Source of the DNA: Chloroflexota bacterium | GTDB taxonomy: Bacteria > Chloroflexota > Anaerolineae > Aggregatilineales > J027 | Length of the DNA: 44,725 bases | Assembly (NCBI GenBank): GCA_003697365.1 | Contig: RFGP01000063.1 | Location: 1 to 44,725 of the forward strand | Reading direction: 5' to 3' | Shown: positions 34,352-44,309 of the stretch, one piece after another | How positions within the stretch are numbered: position 1 is the first letter of the stretch | Layout of the letters: the number at the start of each line of letters is the position of its first letter | Notes under the pieces: model-generated | Told to the model about the DNA's origin: nothing | Databases searched by the model: none | Seen by the model: only the letters and a program-made list of their open reading frames with translations | Position numbers and translations under genes: made by a program

Positions 34352-35542
34352 TTAATTTACCTGAAAATCAAATCGTGCTACTTGCAATCTTTCCAGCGTT
34401 TCCCAGTCAATTTCTCCTATTTCTCCTGAAGGAACGATCACTGTGCCATCAGTACGGAGCGTGGGTAATGGATTAATGATGTCCTGTTGGTAATAAGGTT
34501 GGGGTTGCAGATGATCGCCGGGCAAATTAAATGCTGAATGAGCTGCAAGACTAATGTTCATCCATTTACCTAACCCCGTTTCAAGCATTCCGCCCACCCA
34601 GCAAGGCACTTGGTGTGCTTGGCAATAGGTCGCAATGCGTACACTCTCCCAATATCCGCCAACGCGCGGCGGTTTTACGTTAATAACCAAGCGTTCCGAA
34701 ACTTCAAATAATCGCCATAAATCAATAGCTTGGCGCACATCGTTTAGATCGCGAATGCTTTCATCTAAACAAATAGGGGTTTTTAAATTATGCTCCGCCT
34801 GAAAACGAGCATGGTCTAGCAAGCGATTTTCGGCAAAAGGTTGCTCAATGAGTAGAAGATCAAGCTCATCGAGTGTTTTAAGTGCGGCAATATGTTCAGA
34901 TAAAAACGGATCATAAGCCGTATTAGCATCTGCTTGAAGCATAATATTCGGATATTGGTTGCGTATTGCTTCTAAAACAATCCTATCAAAACCCGGCCAT
35001 ATTTTCACCTTCAAACGTTTAAAGCCAGCTTGTATAGCTCGTTCTGCCCGCTCTAGTACATCATCTAGTGTTTTCGCACCTATGCTGAAACCCGCTTGTA
35101 CTGACTCAGCACGTCCTCCCCACAGACTTGCTAGTGCAACATTTTTTTGTTGTGCGACTAGATGCCAATAGGCTGCTTCCAAGCCACATTTTGAAAACCG
35201 ATGTCCTTTAACAGGCTTAAAAATAGACTCTAAATCGTCGAAGCAGCAAATAACCCCCTTCAGTTGCTCAGACACTGTCGGGATTAAAAAACGCTGTAAA
35301 ACATCCAAATCAGCCCACAAATAATTTTCATCATACATTGGTGCAGCCATAGATGGTGTTTCACCAATTCCTACTAATCCGTCCTGTGTCCTTAACATAA
35401 CAAGAAGCGTGTCACGCTCGTCTTGTCGTCCAAAAGATGTGATAAAGGGCTTCTGTAACTTCAAACGTAACTGAATCACAGAAAGCCACGTTAATTGTAA
35501 TGGTTCATGTGTTGGGGCTTGTGGAAGCTGAAAAAGAGACAT
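34352..35542 (-). CDS. menC: Enolase-superfamily OSBS/NSAR (MenC-like)
   Basis: A 396-residue enolase-superfamily enzyme of the o-succinylbenzoate synthase / N-succinylamino acid racemase group. It shows the KxK base (RLKVKIWPG), metal-ligand segments LQADANTAYD, LLIEQPFAE and ICLDESIRD, the second catalytic lysine in INVKPPRVGG, and the MenC-type WVGGMLETGLG. Family members may make o-succinylbenzoate for menaquinone or racemise N-succinyl amino acids. Sequence alone rarely separates these. The adjacent COG3375 acetyltransferase gene, directly abutting upstream, favours the racemase role. Confidence 0.9.
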   Translation of the reverse strand: MSLFQLPQAPTHEPLQLTWLSVIQLRLKLQKPFITSFGRQDERDTLLVMLRTQDGLVGIGETPSMAAPMYDENYLWADLDVLQRFLIPTVSEQLKGVICCFDDLESIFKPVKGHRFSKCGLEAAYWHLVAQQKNVALASLWGGRAESVQAGFSIGAKTLDDVLERAERAIQAGFKRLKVKIWPGFDRIVLEAIRNQYPNIMLQADANTAYDPFLSEHIAALKTLDELDLLLIEQPFAENRLLDHARFQAEHNLKTPICLDESIRDLNDVRQAIDLWRLFEVSERLVINVKPPRVGGYWESVRIATYCQAHQVPCWVGGMLETGLGKWMNISLAAHSAFNLPGDHLQPQPYYQQDIINPLPTLRTDGTVIVPSGEIGEIDWETLERLQVARFDFQVN

Positions 35543-36604
35543 TCACTGCTCCTTCAATTGAAAGATATAAAAACTTTGCTGATGTGTAGCATCTGTAATT
35601 GTTCGGATAAGGCGATATATACCAGATCGATGTTCAACCCAAGCAAACGCGGGATCAGGAACTGTATCCGTATCTACTTTAGGAATCTCCGCATTTAAAA
35701 GCCTAGAACAGACTTCTCGCACAGTAGCACGATATTCTTGGGCTTCATTGGGCTTAGTGGCTGCTAATTGATCGATGTCATATGGAATAGGTAGTTTGAT
35801 TAACGGCCACCGTTCATCAATAGCTGTTTGCACATTTACAGGTGTAGCCGTAGGCACGTCTTCTAGGTTAAATACAATGGGTTTGGCTTTGCCATGAATA
35901 TGTGCTTGCACTGAAGAATCAGTAAAATTCCAGCGCACCACAAAACGATCAGAAGGCACATCCCCATATAATTTTGTTTTTAAAGCGCCATATTTATTGA
36001 TCTTGTAGCGTTCAGCAAAAGCGCCTAATTTGTTGAAATTAAGATATGCATTCACCGAGCGCATAGGGTCAAATGTCCATTCAGCAGCATGATGCCCCGT
36101 GTTCAAGGCAGCATAAGCCTGCAATAGCTTCATATCGCGCGCAATACCGCTCTTGCGTACACTGGGATGAACAGCTAAAAAGCGCGAAGCTAAAATACCA
36201 TTACGTGCACCGTATCCTAAAACAAAACCTAACCATCCCTCTGCTGTTAATCCTGTTTCAGCACGGTATGCTATGCCCATACTCCCCCCTGTTTCAACCA
36301 AGTTAGACATGTCCAGCGCTGACGTGAGATCTGACTCCTCCAAGCCCCACACAGAATGTTGTAAAGCATTAATCACGCGCAACCCCGATAATTGAATATC
36401 ATTCCACTGAAAGAATTGGTTCGCGTGTTGCCAGTCAAGCTGTGTGTAATATACCTCACCGATATGCGGATATGATTTTTGCCACGAAAATTCACCATGA
36501 TGGTTTATCGGAACACCATCCCGCAGGCGAAAACCAAAATGTGAAGGATGAAAGGCTTGCATAGCAGATGCTATCGCAGATGGTGTTGTAGTAAGGTCTA
36601 CCAT
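35543..36604 (-). CDS. COG3375-type GNAT acyltransferase
   Basis: A 353-residue protein with a GNAT acyltransferase core at about 95-215. FLAVHPSVRKSGIARDMK is the acyl-CoA binding A motif, and AEWTFDPMRSVNAYLNFNKLGA is a strong COG3375 signature. Homologues are repeatedly found beside NSAR/OSBS genes and have been described as N-succinyltransferases acting with NSAR in D-to-L amino acid conversion. Here the stop directly abuts the menC-like start, which supports that pairing. The matching deacylase is not in the window. The C-terminal 100 residues are outside the GNAT core and of unknown role. Confidence 0.87.
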   Translation of the reverse strand: MVDLTTTPSAIASAMQAFHPSHFGFRLRDGVPINHHGEFSWQKSYPHIGEVYYTQLDWQHANQFFQWNDIQLSGLRVINALQHSVWGLEESDLTSALDMSNLVETGGSMGIAYRAETGLTAEGWLGFVLGYGARNGILASRFLAVHPSVRKSGIARDMKLLQAYAALNTGHHAAEWTFDPMRSVNAYLNFNKLGAFAERYKINKYGALKTKLYGDVPSDRFVVRWNFTDSSVQAHIHGKAKPIVFNLEDVPTATPVNVQTAIDERWPLIKLPIPYDIDQLAATKPNEAQEYRATVREVCSRLLNAEIPKVDTDTVPDPAFAWVEHRSGIYRLIRTITDATHQQSFYIFQLKEQ

Positions 36605-36672
36605 CTTAAACTCCTCAAAATAAATGTAACTTTATCTTCCATGCTCTAACTTATGATGAGCTTAACAAATTA

Positions 36673-36681
36673 TGCCATACT
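36673..36681 (+). promoter_or_regulatory. Divergent overlapping extended -10 elements
   Basis: On the plus strand TGC-CATACT (36673-36681) would start transcripts near 36688 for gnd. On the minus strand TGG-CATAAT overlaps it and would serve the COG3375 gene. The plus-strand start excludes the track's gnd start at 36672, supporting the ATG at 36729. Confidence 0.35.
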
Positions 36682-36728
36682 ACAAAGGCAGTACCCATTT
36701 TCTATCTACGAGAGGAGAATATTTTCAC

Positions 36729-37637
36729 ATGGACGTTGCAATGATTGGGCTAGGCAAAATGGGAGCCAACATGACCAAGCGCTTATTACAAGGCGGGCAT
36801 CGTGTTGTTGCATTTGATTTGAACGAAACAGCAATTCAAGCTGCTGAAGCTGAAGGAGCAATCGGTGCGCGTGAATTGGCTGAAATTACAAACCATCTTA
36901 CTAGCCCACGTGTTGTATGGGTTATGGTACCTTCAGGCGACCCCACTGAGAACACGCTTCGACAGTTATCAGAATTGCTATCTCCAAATGACATCATCAT
37001 AGATGGCGGCAACAGTAACTATAAAGATACCCTACGCCGCGCTGAAATGTTAAAAGCAAAAGGCATTCACTTTATCGATGTGGGAACAAGTGGGGGTGTT
37101 TGGGGATTAAAAGAAGGTTACAGCATGATGGTTGGTGGTGATAAAGAAGCCGTTGATCAAATTATCCCCATATTAAAAACATTGGCACCTTCTCCTAGTA
37201 CAGGATGGGGGCATGTTGGGCCAAGCGGCGCGGGGCACTTTGTTAAAATGGTTCACAATGGCATTGAATATGGCATGATGCAGGCTTACGCCGAAGGGTT
37301 TGAGATTCTGAAGTCTAAGGAGCAATTTGCGCTAGACTTGCACCAAATCGCTGAAATTTGGCGTTTTGGAAGCGTGGTGCGCTCTTGGTTGCTCGATCTA
37401 ACGGCAAATGCACTAGCAGAAGACCAAGAACTTTCGGGAATCAAGGGATGGGTGGCCGATTCTGGTGAGGGCCGCTGGACTGTTTTTGAAGCCATTGATT
37501 TAGATATTCCAGCGCCGATTATTACCTTATCATTAATGGCACGCTTTGTTAGTCGACAAGAAGAAAGTTACGCAGCCAAACTACTCGCTGCGATGCGTAA
37601 TCAGTTTGGCGGGCACGCCATAAAAACTGATAAGTAG
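36729..37637 (+). CDS. gnd: 6-phosphogluconate dehydrogenase, decarboxylating, short form
   Basis: A 302-residue enzyme that oxidises and decarboxylates 6-phosphogluconate to ribulose-5-phosphate. It is the short bacterial form (about 300 aa rather than 470). It has the Rossmann motif GLGKMGANM with Asp30 after the second strand, which suggests NAD+ rather than NADP+ preference, plus [22 protein letters not shown] and [19 protein letters not shown] start at the ATG at 36729, preceded by GAGAGGAG. The track adds 19 unsupported residues. It is first in gnd-zwf-pgl. Confidence 0.95.
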   Translation: MDVAMIGLGKMGANMTKRLLQGGHRVVAFDLNETAIQAAEAEGAIGARELAEITNHLTSPRVVWVMVPSGDPTENTLRQLSELLSPNDIIIDGGNSNYKDTLRRAEMLKAKGIHFIDVGTSGGVWGLKEGYSMMVGGDKEAVDQIIPILKTLAPSPSTGWGHVGPSGAGHFVKMVHNGIEYGMMQAYAEGFEILKSKEQFALDLHQIAEIWRFGSVVRSWLLDLTANALAEDQELSGIKGWVADSGEGRWTVFEAIDLDIPAPIITLSLMARFVSRQEESYAAKLLAAMRNQFGGHAIKTDK

Positions 37638-37648
37638 GAGGAAATATC

Positions 37649-39091
37649 ATGACTGAAGCAACAAACTTCATCATTTTCGGCGTAAGCGGTGATTTAGCAC
37701 ATCGCAAGTTAACCCCTGCTTTGTATAACTTATATCGTAAGAAGCGCTTACCTGAAAAATTCCGAATTATTGGCTTTGCTCGCCGAGATTGGTCTCATGA
37801 AAAACTGCGTGAATCTTTAGAGGCAGGTACGCGCGAGTTTTCAAACAGCACTTTTGATGTCGAACTTTGGAAAACTTTCTCTGAAAACATTTATTATGTG
37901 CGAGGTGATCTGAACAATGTCGACGATTTTGGTAAACTAAAACAGTTTTTGGAATCGCTTGGACAGGGCAATAACCTTTATTACCTTGCTACTGCACCCG
38001 AATTTTTTATGCCAGTTGCTCAAAATCTAGCAGCACATCAGCTGAACGTTGAAGATGGTTATTGGCGGCGTATGATTATTGAGAAACCCTTTGGGCGCGA
38101 TCTTGAATCAGCACGTCAATTAAATCAGGCATTACACAAAATCTTTGAGGAGTCTCAGCTTTATCGTATTGATCACTATTTAGGGAAAGAAACCGCTCAA
38201 AACATTCTGTTTTTCCGCTTCACCAACACCATTATTGAGCCACTTTGGAATCGCAACTTCGTTTCTAATGTTCAAATTACAGTTGCCGAAGCAGTAGATG
38301 TTGGTGATCGTGCTGGTTATTATGACAATTCAGGCGTACTACGCGATATGTTCCAAAATCATCTGCTCCAATTGCTATCCCTTGTCGCTATGGAGCCCCC
38401 TATCTCTTTCAAAGCTGACGACTTGCGTAATGAGAAGGCAAAAGTATTACGTGCTATTCGCCCTATAGAATTATCGAATACAGTGCGCGGGCAATATGAA
38501 GGATATGCCAATCTAGAACGGGTTCGTCAAGGAACACAGACCGCAACTTATGCGGCGCTAAAGCTCTATATCGATAATTGGCGCTGGCAAGGCATTCCAT
38601 TTTATCTGCGATCAGGAAAAGCGCTGGCGAAGAAATCCAGTGAAATTAGTATAGTGTTCAAAAGGCCGCCGCATCGCATGTTTGAAGTACTAGAGCAACA
38701 GAAAGTTCACTGTAACGTGCTGAGCTTATGTGTTCAGCCAGATGAAGGTATTCATCTAAAACTAGAGGCAAAGGTGCCAGATTCACAGCAAGAAACACGC
38801 TCCGTGAATCTAAAGTTTCATTATGCGGACTCATTTGAAGACATCATAATTCCTGATGCCTATGAACGCCTATTGCATGACGCATTAAATGGAGATGCTG
38901 CTTTATATGCACGCAGCGATAGCATAGAAACAGCATGGCAAATTATTGATCCCATCATTCAAGGTTGGGAAAACGATCCCAATGCGCCACCGCTTCAAAT
39001 TTACCCTGTTGGCAGTTGGGGGCCTTCAAATGCTGATGATTTACTCGCAGTTGATGGGCATCATTGGCGACAAGAATGCGGAAATCATTAA
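37649..39091 (+). CDS. zwf: Glucose-6-phosphate 1-dehydrogenase
   Basis: A 480-residue enzyme catalysing the first step of the oxidative pentose phosphate pathway. It has the nucleotide motif [11 protein letters not shown], the EKPFGRD segment and the active-site signature RIDHYLGKE. Length is normal. It follows gnd by 11 bases with an AGGAGG ribosome binding site, and pgl starts just after its stop, so the three genes form one operon. Confidence 0.96.
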   Translation: MTEATNFIIFGVSGDLAHRKLTPALYNLYRKKRLPEKFRIIGFARRDWSHEKLRESLEAGTREFSNSTFDVELWKTFSENIYYVRGDLNNVDDFGKLKQFLESLGQGNNLYYLATAPEFFMPVAQNLAAHQLNVEDGYWRRMIIEKPFGRDLESARQLNQALHKIFEESQLYRIDHYLGKETAQNILFFRFTNTIIEPLWNRNFVSNVQITVAEAVDVGDRAGYYDNSGVLRDMFQNHLLQLLSLVAMEPPISFKADDLRNEKAKVLRAIRPIELSNTVRGQYEGYANLERVRQGTQTATYAALKLYIDNWRWQGIPFYLRSGKALAKKSSEISIVFKRPPHRMFEVLEQQKVHCNVLSLCVQPDEGIHLKLEAKVPDSQQETRSVNLKFHYADSFEDIIIPDAYERLLHDALNGDAALYARSDSIETAWQIIDPIIQGWENDPNAPPLQIYPVGSWGPSNADDLLAVDGHHWRQECGNH

Positions 39092-39093
39092 CC

Positions 39094-39807
39094 ATGATCC
39101 ACATAGCTAACTCACCAGAGCAACTTGCAATTGACGTAGCAGAATGGTTAGTTGGAGAGGCAGATGCTGCAATAGTGGCACGTGGGCGCTTCACTTTAGT
39201 AGCTTCTGGCGGAACAACATCTCGTCTTACTTACGAAACGCTTGCACAGCCTATCTATCAAAGGCGAATTGACTGGTCTCGTACCTATATATTTTGGGGA
39301 GATGAGCGCACTGTTCCACCAAATCATCCTGATAGCAATTATGGCATGATGTACGAAGCCTTATTGCGCCATATTCCTATCTCTCCTGAGCATATTTTTC
39401 GTTTGCGAGGAGAAATTGAGCCTCATCATGCTGCGGATGAATATGAGCGACAAATTCGCACTTTTTTCGGAGATGAAGCACCGTGTTTTGATGTTGTTTT
39501 GTTAGGAATGGGAACTGATGGTCATACAGCATCCTTATTTCCTTACACAGAAGCCTTAAAAGCAAATGATCAACTCGTTGTAGCCAATTTTGTGCCTAAG
39601 CTCAATACTTGGCGATTGACCATGACAGCACCAATGATCAATGCCTCAAGGCAAGCAGCTTTTATTGTTACTGGAAAAGCAAAGGCGGCCATGTTACACA
39701 CTGTATTACATGGCCCACACGATCCACAGCAATGGCCCGCCCAAATGATACAAGACCCGTTATGGTTTTTAGATGCTGAAGCCGCTTCTGAATTAGACAC
39801 ACCATAA
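39094..39807 (+). CDS. pgl: 6-phosphogluconolactonase
   Basis: A 237-residue DevB/SOL-type lactonase that hydrolyses 6-phosphogluconolactone between the zwf and gnd steps. Motifs are SGGTTSRLTYE, FWGDERTVPPNHPDSNY and LLGMGTDGHTASLFP. I start at the ATG at 39094, 2 bases after the zwf stop. The track's start at 39064 is a TTG inside zwf, and an in-frame ATG at 39076 is a further alternative. Translation is probably coupled to zwf. Confidence 0.93.
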   Translation: MIHIANSPEQLAIDVAEWLVGEADAAIVARGRFTLVASGGTTSRLTYETLAQPIYQRRIDWSRTYIFWGDERTVPPNHPDSNYGMMYEALLRHIPISPEHIFRLRGEIEPHHAADEYERQIRTFFGDEAPCFDVVLLGMGTDGHTASLFPYTEALKANDQLVVANFVPKLNTWRLTMTAPMINASRQAAFIVTGKAKAAMLHTVLHGPHDPQQWPAQMIQDPLWFLDAEAASELDTP

Positions 39808-39813
39808 ACAAAA

Positions 39814-39835
39814 AAGCGCCCCAAATGAGGCGCTT
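39814..39835. terminator. Bidirectional terminator between pgl and the nuclease gene
   Basis: AAGCGCC pairs with GGCGCTT around an 8-base loop between convergent genes. On the minus strand it is followed by TTTT and more T-rich sequence, a strong terminator for the nuclease gene. On the plus strand the tail is CTATT. Confidence 0.8.
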
Positions 39836-39858
39836 CTATTATCAACTTGGTATTCTTC

Positions 39859-42800
39859 TTATTGCGGGAAGATGCAAGTATCCATATTCTGCGTAAGCGT
39901 TGCCGTACCTGTGCCACAGGCATATTCATAGGACACTGAACGACAAGCGCCATTAGCTGGATTACGAAGTTGAACCAAAACTTCAGTATCGTTTGGATCT
40001 AATGGATTACCTGCGTTCGGACTACGCGGATAGCCCGGAACAATGGGATCAAATGGTGAAACAAAATAGTTGAGACTAAATCGTAAGCTAGCAAGGAATG
40101 GTGGTGTGATCAAATTTCCTAGCCGCAACGATGCCATTACTTCATTATTACTAATGAAGACCGCAGAGATCTCATATTGTGTTGATGTCGCAACATTTTC
40201 AAACAGCGTCACCACTCTTGCTGTGATGTGATTGCAACTTGCACGTGCTTCAGTTGTACCTGAAGGTTGACCTGTCGTGGTTGACACTAAATACCCATTT
40301 GGCAACGTACCAGCGGGATTATATGCTGCATCAATAGTGTCAATACAAACAAGGCCATTTAAAACCTCAATGCGCGCATAATTGCGGTATAAGTTGGTGG
40401 TTGAACCCGTTCGTGTATCAACACCTAGTGAGCCATTAGTATCAATGGGGGAAGCGCCAATGCCACCCGGAATTTCAAGGTTATATTGGCCACCACCGGG
40501 TTGTGTAATGTGAGTAACACTAATCGTTGTGCCATCAAATGGAACGGCAAGTGTAGCAAGTGGGCTAGTTGAACACAAAGCTGTGCCACCCGAAGCAACA
40601 GCAAATGGCGTTTCTACCCAATCCCCAATACGGAAGACTGTTGCATTATCACTTTCAGATTCATGGCGTAGGTTCAAGCCAATCACAAGCGGGTCGTGGT
40701 CTGAAGAACGGTAAGCGTTGGGTTCGTATAAATAAGCAGGATATACTTCAGAGCTTGATTCACCAGAAGTTTGTATATTGTCATCATAGCCACGCTGATT
40801 AGGTTCATCAGAATTGATGTGCCATTCAGCGACATCTGATACTTGCCCTAGTAACGCACTGCTAGCGATAGCATGATCAAGATACCCTGCTTCACCAAAG
40901 AAGGTATATGAGTAGGCTATATTTCCGGGGCCTATAAAGGCTTCAATCAGATCGGTATAGTCATCGCCATTACCAGCAACATCATCCGCACCTTCTTCAA
41001 TCGCGCGAATGGGGTCTTCTTGAGCATAAGCGTTGAGATCACCAACGATCAAAAAGTCTGGATCACCACTGCCCGTTGGGTCTGTCGCTAACCAATCAAC
41101 AAGTGCTTCGGCGGCGTTTGTACGTGTCGTATTACAGTTACCTTGAATTGGATCATCATCCGGCGCGCCACAAGCACTACCTTTAGACTTAAAGTGATTC
41201 ACTACAAGTGTAAAACGTCCACCAAAATTATCATCAAACGTTTGTGCTAGCGCTGGACGATTACGAGTGGTATCAAAACGTGGATCGTCGGCTTCAGTTA
41301 AAATCTCAAAATTGCCGACAGGAGTCACCACAGCGGGCTTATAGATAATGCCAACTTTAATTGCATCAGCTCCAATGGTGCCTGTCTCAATGAAGGTATA
41401 GGGGCCACACCCTGACTCAGCATTTAGGAGATCAACTAAAGTCTCAATAGCGCTAATATTTCCTGCGTCTGCTTCATTCTCTAACTCAACAAGGCCCGCA
41501 ACGTCCGCGTTAATCTGGCAGATAGTCGCTACAATTTTAGCGGCTTGTCGATTAAATTCTTGCAATGTATCTGCACCACGAGGTGTGGGGAATCCACCGC
41601 CTGCTCCATCACCATTAAACCAATTTTCGACATTGAAGCTGGCAACTGTCAATTGACCGTTGATAGTTGGTGCAGGTGTGCGTGGGTTTGCATTTGTCCA
41701 GACAGGTGTTGTTGTCGGACGCAAACGATAGTTACTGAAGCCATACCCTAAGGTACCTGTAACTTGGGGGGTTGTGAACCCATTACGAAATTCGGATGAA
41801 GTAGTGGGAATGTAGGGGACATTACCGGGCGTGTTAACATCAAGCGTGCCATCGGATAAGTCATCAACAAGCAAGCGATTACGTGCATTTTGATCACGCA
41901 ACGCTGTTTCTTGAGACGAGCCCGGCAGGTAAACGTTTGTGGGGTTAAATAAGCGACCGCTAGATACTGTAATTTCGCCAAAGCGCCCTAAGTTAAACAC
42001 ATCACTGACGGTCAGCTCACCACCTGATTGGCCCGTCACAGTAATGAGCATACCCTCGTAATTTTCCCAGTCATTAACGTCAGCGATAGGTAACTCAACA
42101 AATGTGGGGGCAATGCTACCATCATTGCCACTATCAACAATGTTTGTAGCAGAGATTTGTGTTTGACCGAAGGCTTCACTAACGGTACCTGTAACTTGAA
42201 CGATGTCTCCTACATTCACATCGAGCAAAGTAGATGGATCATATACGAAAATACCATCTGATGTGAGAGGGTTGCCGTCTCCTGTGGCATCTTGCATGTA
42301 GAAACCATTAAGTGTGGACTGTAAATCGTTTGTTACCACACCTTCTACTGTAAACGGCCCAGCATTTCCGAATAATGAACCATTCTCTTGTAGATCATAA
42401 ATACGTGTTGGCGCAACCGGGCCAGTCACTTGGAAGCTAAATACATAATTATCTGGAGTCTCAGGCGTGCCATCACCATCACCATCTAAAGTGAGACTAG
42501 AAGGCAAATCAATATCCGTGATATTTGCGCTCAATAATGTGACGGTACAGTTATCACTATTATTGAAATTTACGGATGGATCAATTGTCACAGTCTGCGT
42601 GCCGCTTACTGTAAACGATATATTTGTTGCATTACAAGTAATTGTGGCGCTTGCAGTGGTGAAACTCACAGGTTCATTAAATTGAATGACGATATTACTA
42701 TCTACCGCGACACCTGTATCACCATTTGCTGGGGATGTTGAAATGACCAATGGTGCAGCATCCGCTGTACCAAGTGTATTAACTGCTAAATGGGTATTCA

Positions 42801-43998
42801 CTGCCTCAATGCGAGTGGCAACAGAAACAGAATCTGGTGCACCTTCTCCCGGTTGACCGCTTGTACCAAAATCTTGTCGTACCCAATCAGCGGTGGTATC
42901 TGTATCAATGCCGTTTGGAATGCGAGATGCACCACCGTAGGAGAATGTAATCCCATCAAGGCCGGGCGTAAGAACGACCGTACTGTAAACAACGTCAGAA
43001 GGCCCACCATCGCTTATAGCGACCGAATCAACAATGCTCGTCCAAGGGGTAGAATCAAAAATACCATCATCATTGGTATCTAAGTCAGTACCATATACAC
43101 CCGTGAAATTTTCAACCAATAATAAGGTGATTGTGCCGTTTTCAAAAGCGTTGGTTAAGTATCCTGTTCCCCAAAAGCCATTCGCATCGGTTGTTCCTAT
43201 TAGCTCAGCTTGATCAATAACACCAGTATTGCCTTGATCCCCTTCAATCTCAAGCAATGTATATGTAGACAGCGATGTATTAGGTGTGAAGAAAATCTCA
43301 ACAAATTCTGCATCATCCACCCCATCGTGGCTAATGTTAAATTCATTGATAACCGGCGTTGTAACACAGCTCCATGTCCCAAAAGGAACATTAGCGGCAT
43401 GACCTGCTGCATCTAAACCGTCTAGAACACCATTGCCCGGTATCGTCCAATTGCTAGGGTTCCAACCACCATCTGGGCCTGTGCAGTCGTTGCGATACAT
43501 ATAAGAGTCTCTATATATGTCTGTTGGGTCTTGTTGCCATACTTGATCAATGACAACGTCATTCCCATCACGTATCTGAAAACCATCATTACCATTGCCG
43601 TTAATTTGGTTACTAATCAAGGCACGATTGGCAAAGTCACCAGATGTTCCAAATACAGCATCAAATTGATTTACTCCGTTGTTACCAGAGCCAATGAGAT
43701 ATACAAACGCATCCGTATAACTACCGCTAAGAGTCCCTACCTGTGAAAAAGCCCCACCATTACTAGAGCGATAAAGCGTCCATGTTGATAAGTCCACCGT
43801 TCCTTCAACATAGAGCTCTATGGCTTTGGGCGTTCCCCCCGACAAATCCCCATCGACAATTCCAGTAATCCGAACTGTGCCAGCAGCTTCTGCCACTTGT
43901 GGTGCAGTGGGCTGGAACGTGAAAGTCAGTCCGCCAACGATAATTGTTAAAAGTAACAAGTAAATATAGCGTCGTTTCGATATGTGCAATCTGAGCAT
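39859..43998 (-). CDS. Large secreted ExeM/NucH-like nuclease
   Basis: A 1379-residue exported protein with an N-terminal signal (about 1-39, ending QVAEAA). Two lamin-tail-like domains (about 42-190 and 215-390) lead to a Big_5-type Ig domain (about 415-530, SPANGDTGVAVDSNIVIQF) and an OB-fold region (about 540-665, with VEGVVTNDLQSTLNGFYMQD). The endonuclease/exonuclease/phosphatase domain (about 790-1140) carries ASFNVENW, LVELEN, VGDLNAY and SSDHDPLVIGL. A beta-rich C-terminal domain follows. Family members are extracellular DNases used to degrade DNA for nutrients or to loosen biofilms. There is no sorting signal, so release is likely. It is transcribed alone. Confidence 0.9.
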   Translation of the reverse strand: MLRLHISKRRYIYLLLLTIIVGGLTFTFQPTAPQVAEAAGTVRITGIVDGDLSGGTPKAIELYVEGTVDLSTWTLYRSSNGGAFSQVGTLSGSYTDAFVYLIGSGNNGVNQFDAVFGTSGDFANRALISNQINGNGNDGFQIRDGNDVVIDQVWQQDPTDIYRDSYMYRNDCTGPDGGWNPSNWTIPGNGVLDGLDAAGHAANVPFGTWSCVTTPVINEFNISHDGVDDAEFVEIFFTPNTSLSTYTLLEIEGDQGNTGVIDQAELIGTTDANGFWGTGYLTNAFENGTITLLLVENFTGVYGTDLDTNDDGIFDSTPWTSIVDSVAISDGGPSDVVYSTVVLTPGLDGITFSYGGASRIPNGIDTDTTADWVRQDFGTSGQPGEGAPDSVSVATRIEAVNTHLAVNTLGTADAAPLVISTSPANGDTGVAVDSNIVIQFNEPVSFTTASATITCNATNISFTVSGTQTVTIDPSVNFNNSDNCTVTLLSANITDIDLPSSLTLDGDGDGTPETPDNYVFSFQVTGPVAPTRIYDLQENGSLFGNAGPFTVEGVVTNDLQSTLNGFYMQDATGDGNPLTSDGIFVYDPSTLLDVNVGDIVQVTGTVSEAFGQTQISATNIVDSGNDGSIAPTFVELPIADVNDWENYEGMLITVTGQSGGELTVSDVFNLGRFGEITVSSGRLFNPTNVYLPGSSQETALRDQNARNRLLVDDLSDGTLDVNTPGNVPYIPTTSSEFRNGFTTPQVTGTLGYGFSNYRLRPTTTPVWTNANPRTPAPTINGQLTVASFNVENWFNGDGAGGGFPTPRGADTLQEFNRQAAKIVATICQINADVAGLVELENEADAGNISAIETLVDLLNAESGCGPYTFIETGTIGADAIKVGIIYKPAVVTPVGNFEILTEADDPRFDTTRNRPALAQTFDDNFGGRFTLVVNHFKSKGSACGAPDDDPIQGNCNTTRTNAAEALVDWLATDPTGSGDPDFLIVGDLNAYAQEDPIRAIEEGADDVAGNGDDYTDLIEAFIGPGNIAYSYTFFGEAGYLDHAIASSALLGQVSDVAEWHINSDEPNQRGYDDNIQTSGESSSEVYPAYLYEPNAYRSSDHDPLVIGLNLRHESESDNATVFRIGDWVETPFAVASGGTALCSTSPLATLAVPFDGTTISVTHITQPGGGQYNLEIPGGIGASPIDTNGSLGVDTRTGSTTNLYRNYARIEVLNGLVCIDTIDAAYNPAGTLPNGYLVSTTTGQPSGTTEARASCNHITARVVTLFENVATSTQYEISAVFISNNEVMASLRLGNLITPPFLASLRFSLNYFVSPFDPIVPGYPRSPNAGNPLDPNDTEVLVQLRNPANGACRSVSYEYACGTGTATLTQNMDTCIFPQ

Positions 43999-44309
43999 AA
44001 ATAGAGTTTTTCCTTACAAACTAAAAAACAAACATTGTCTCAATGTTTTTATGTTGAATCGACTTACATAAAACAACGATGAATTATATATCCAATAAGT
44101 TAAGTAGGGGTAAAAGTAACGGGCAAATTACCTAAAATTTTCCAATTGATCAGAGAACATAACATTTTTTTACACTTCCTAAACACTTAAAAATCTGTTA
44201 AATCTCGTTTAAGTTTTTCACAAACTTGTTTGCAAGGCAAAAATCATTCGGTATAGTTAGTTGAAAATAACGTTTAGCTTAAAGTCTATATTGGGTTGGA
44301 GTATGGGTT
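43999..44309. other. Divergent AT-rich promoter region
   Basis: A 311-base region between the divergent nuclease and lipoprotein genes with no ORF. A plus-strand promoter is seen at 44230-44257. On the minus strand a TATAAT-like site lies near 44085. It is strongly AT-rich. Confidence 0.5.
44230..44257 (+). promoter_or_regulatory. Promoter for the lipoprotein gene
   Basis: TTGCAA (44230-44235), a 16-base spacer and TATAGT (44252-44257) form a sigma-70-type promoter with a start near 44264, giving a leader of about 46 bases to the ATG at 44310. Confidence 0.5.
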
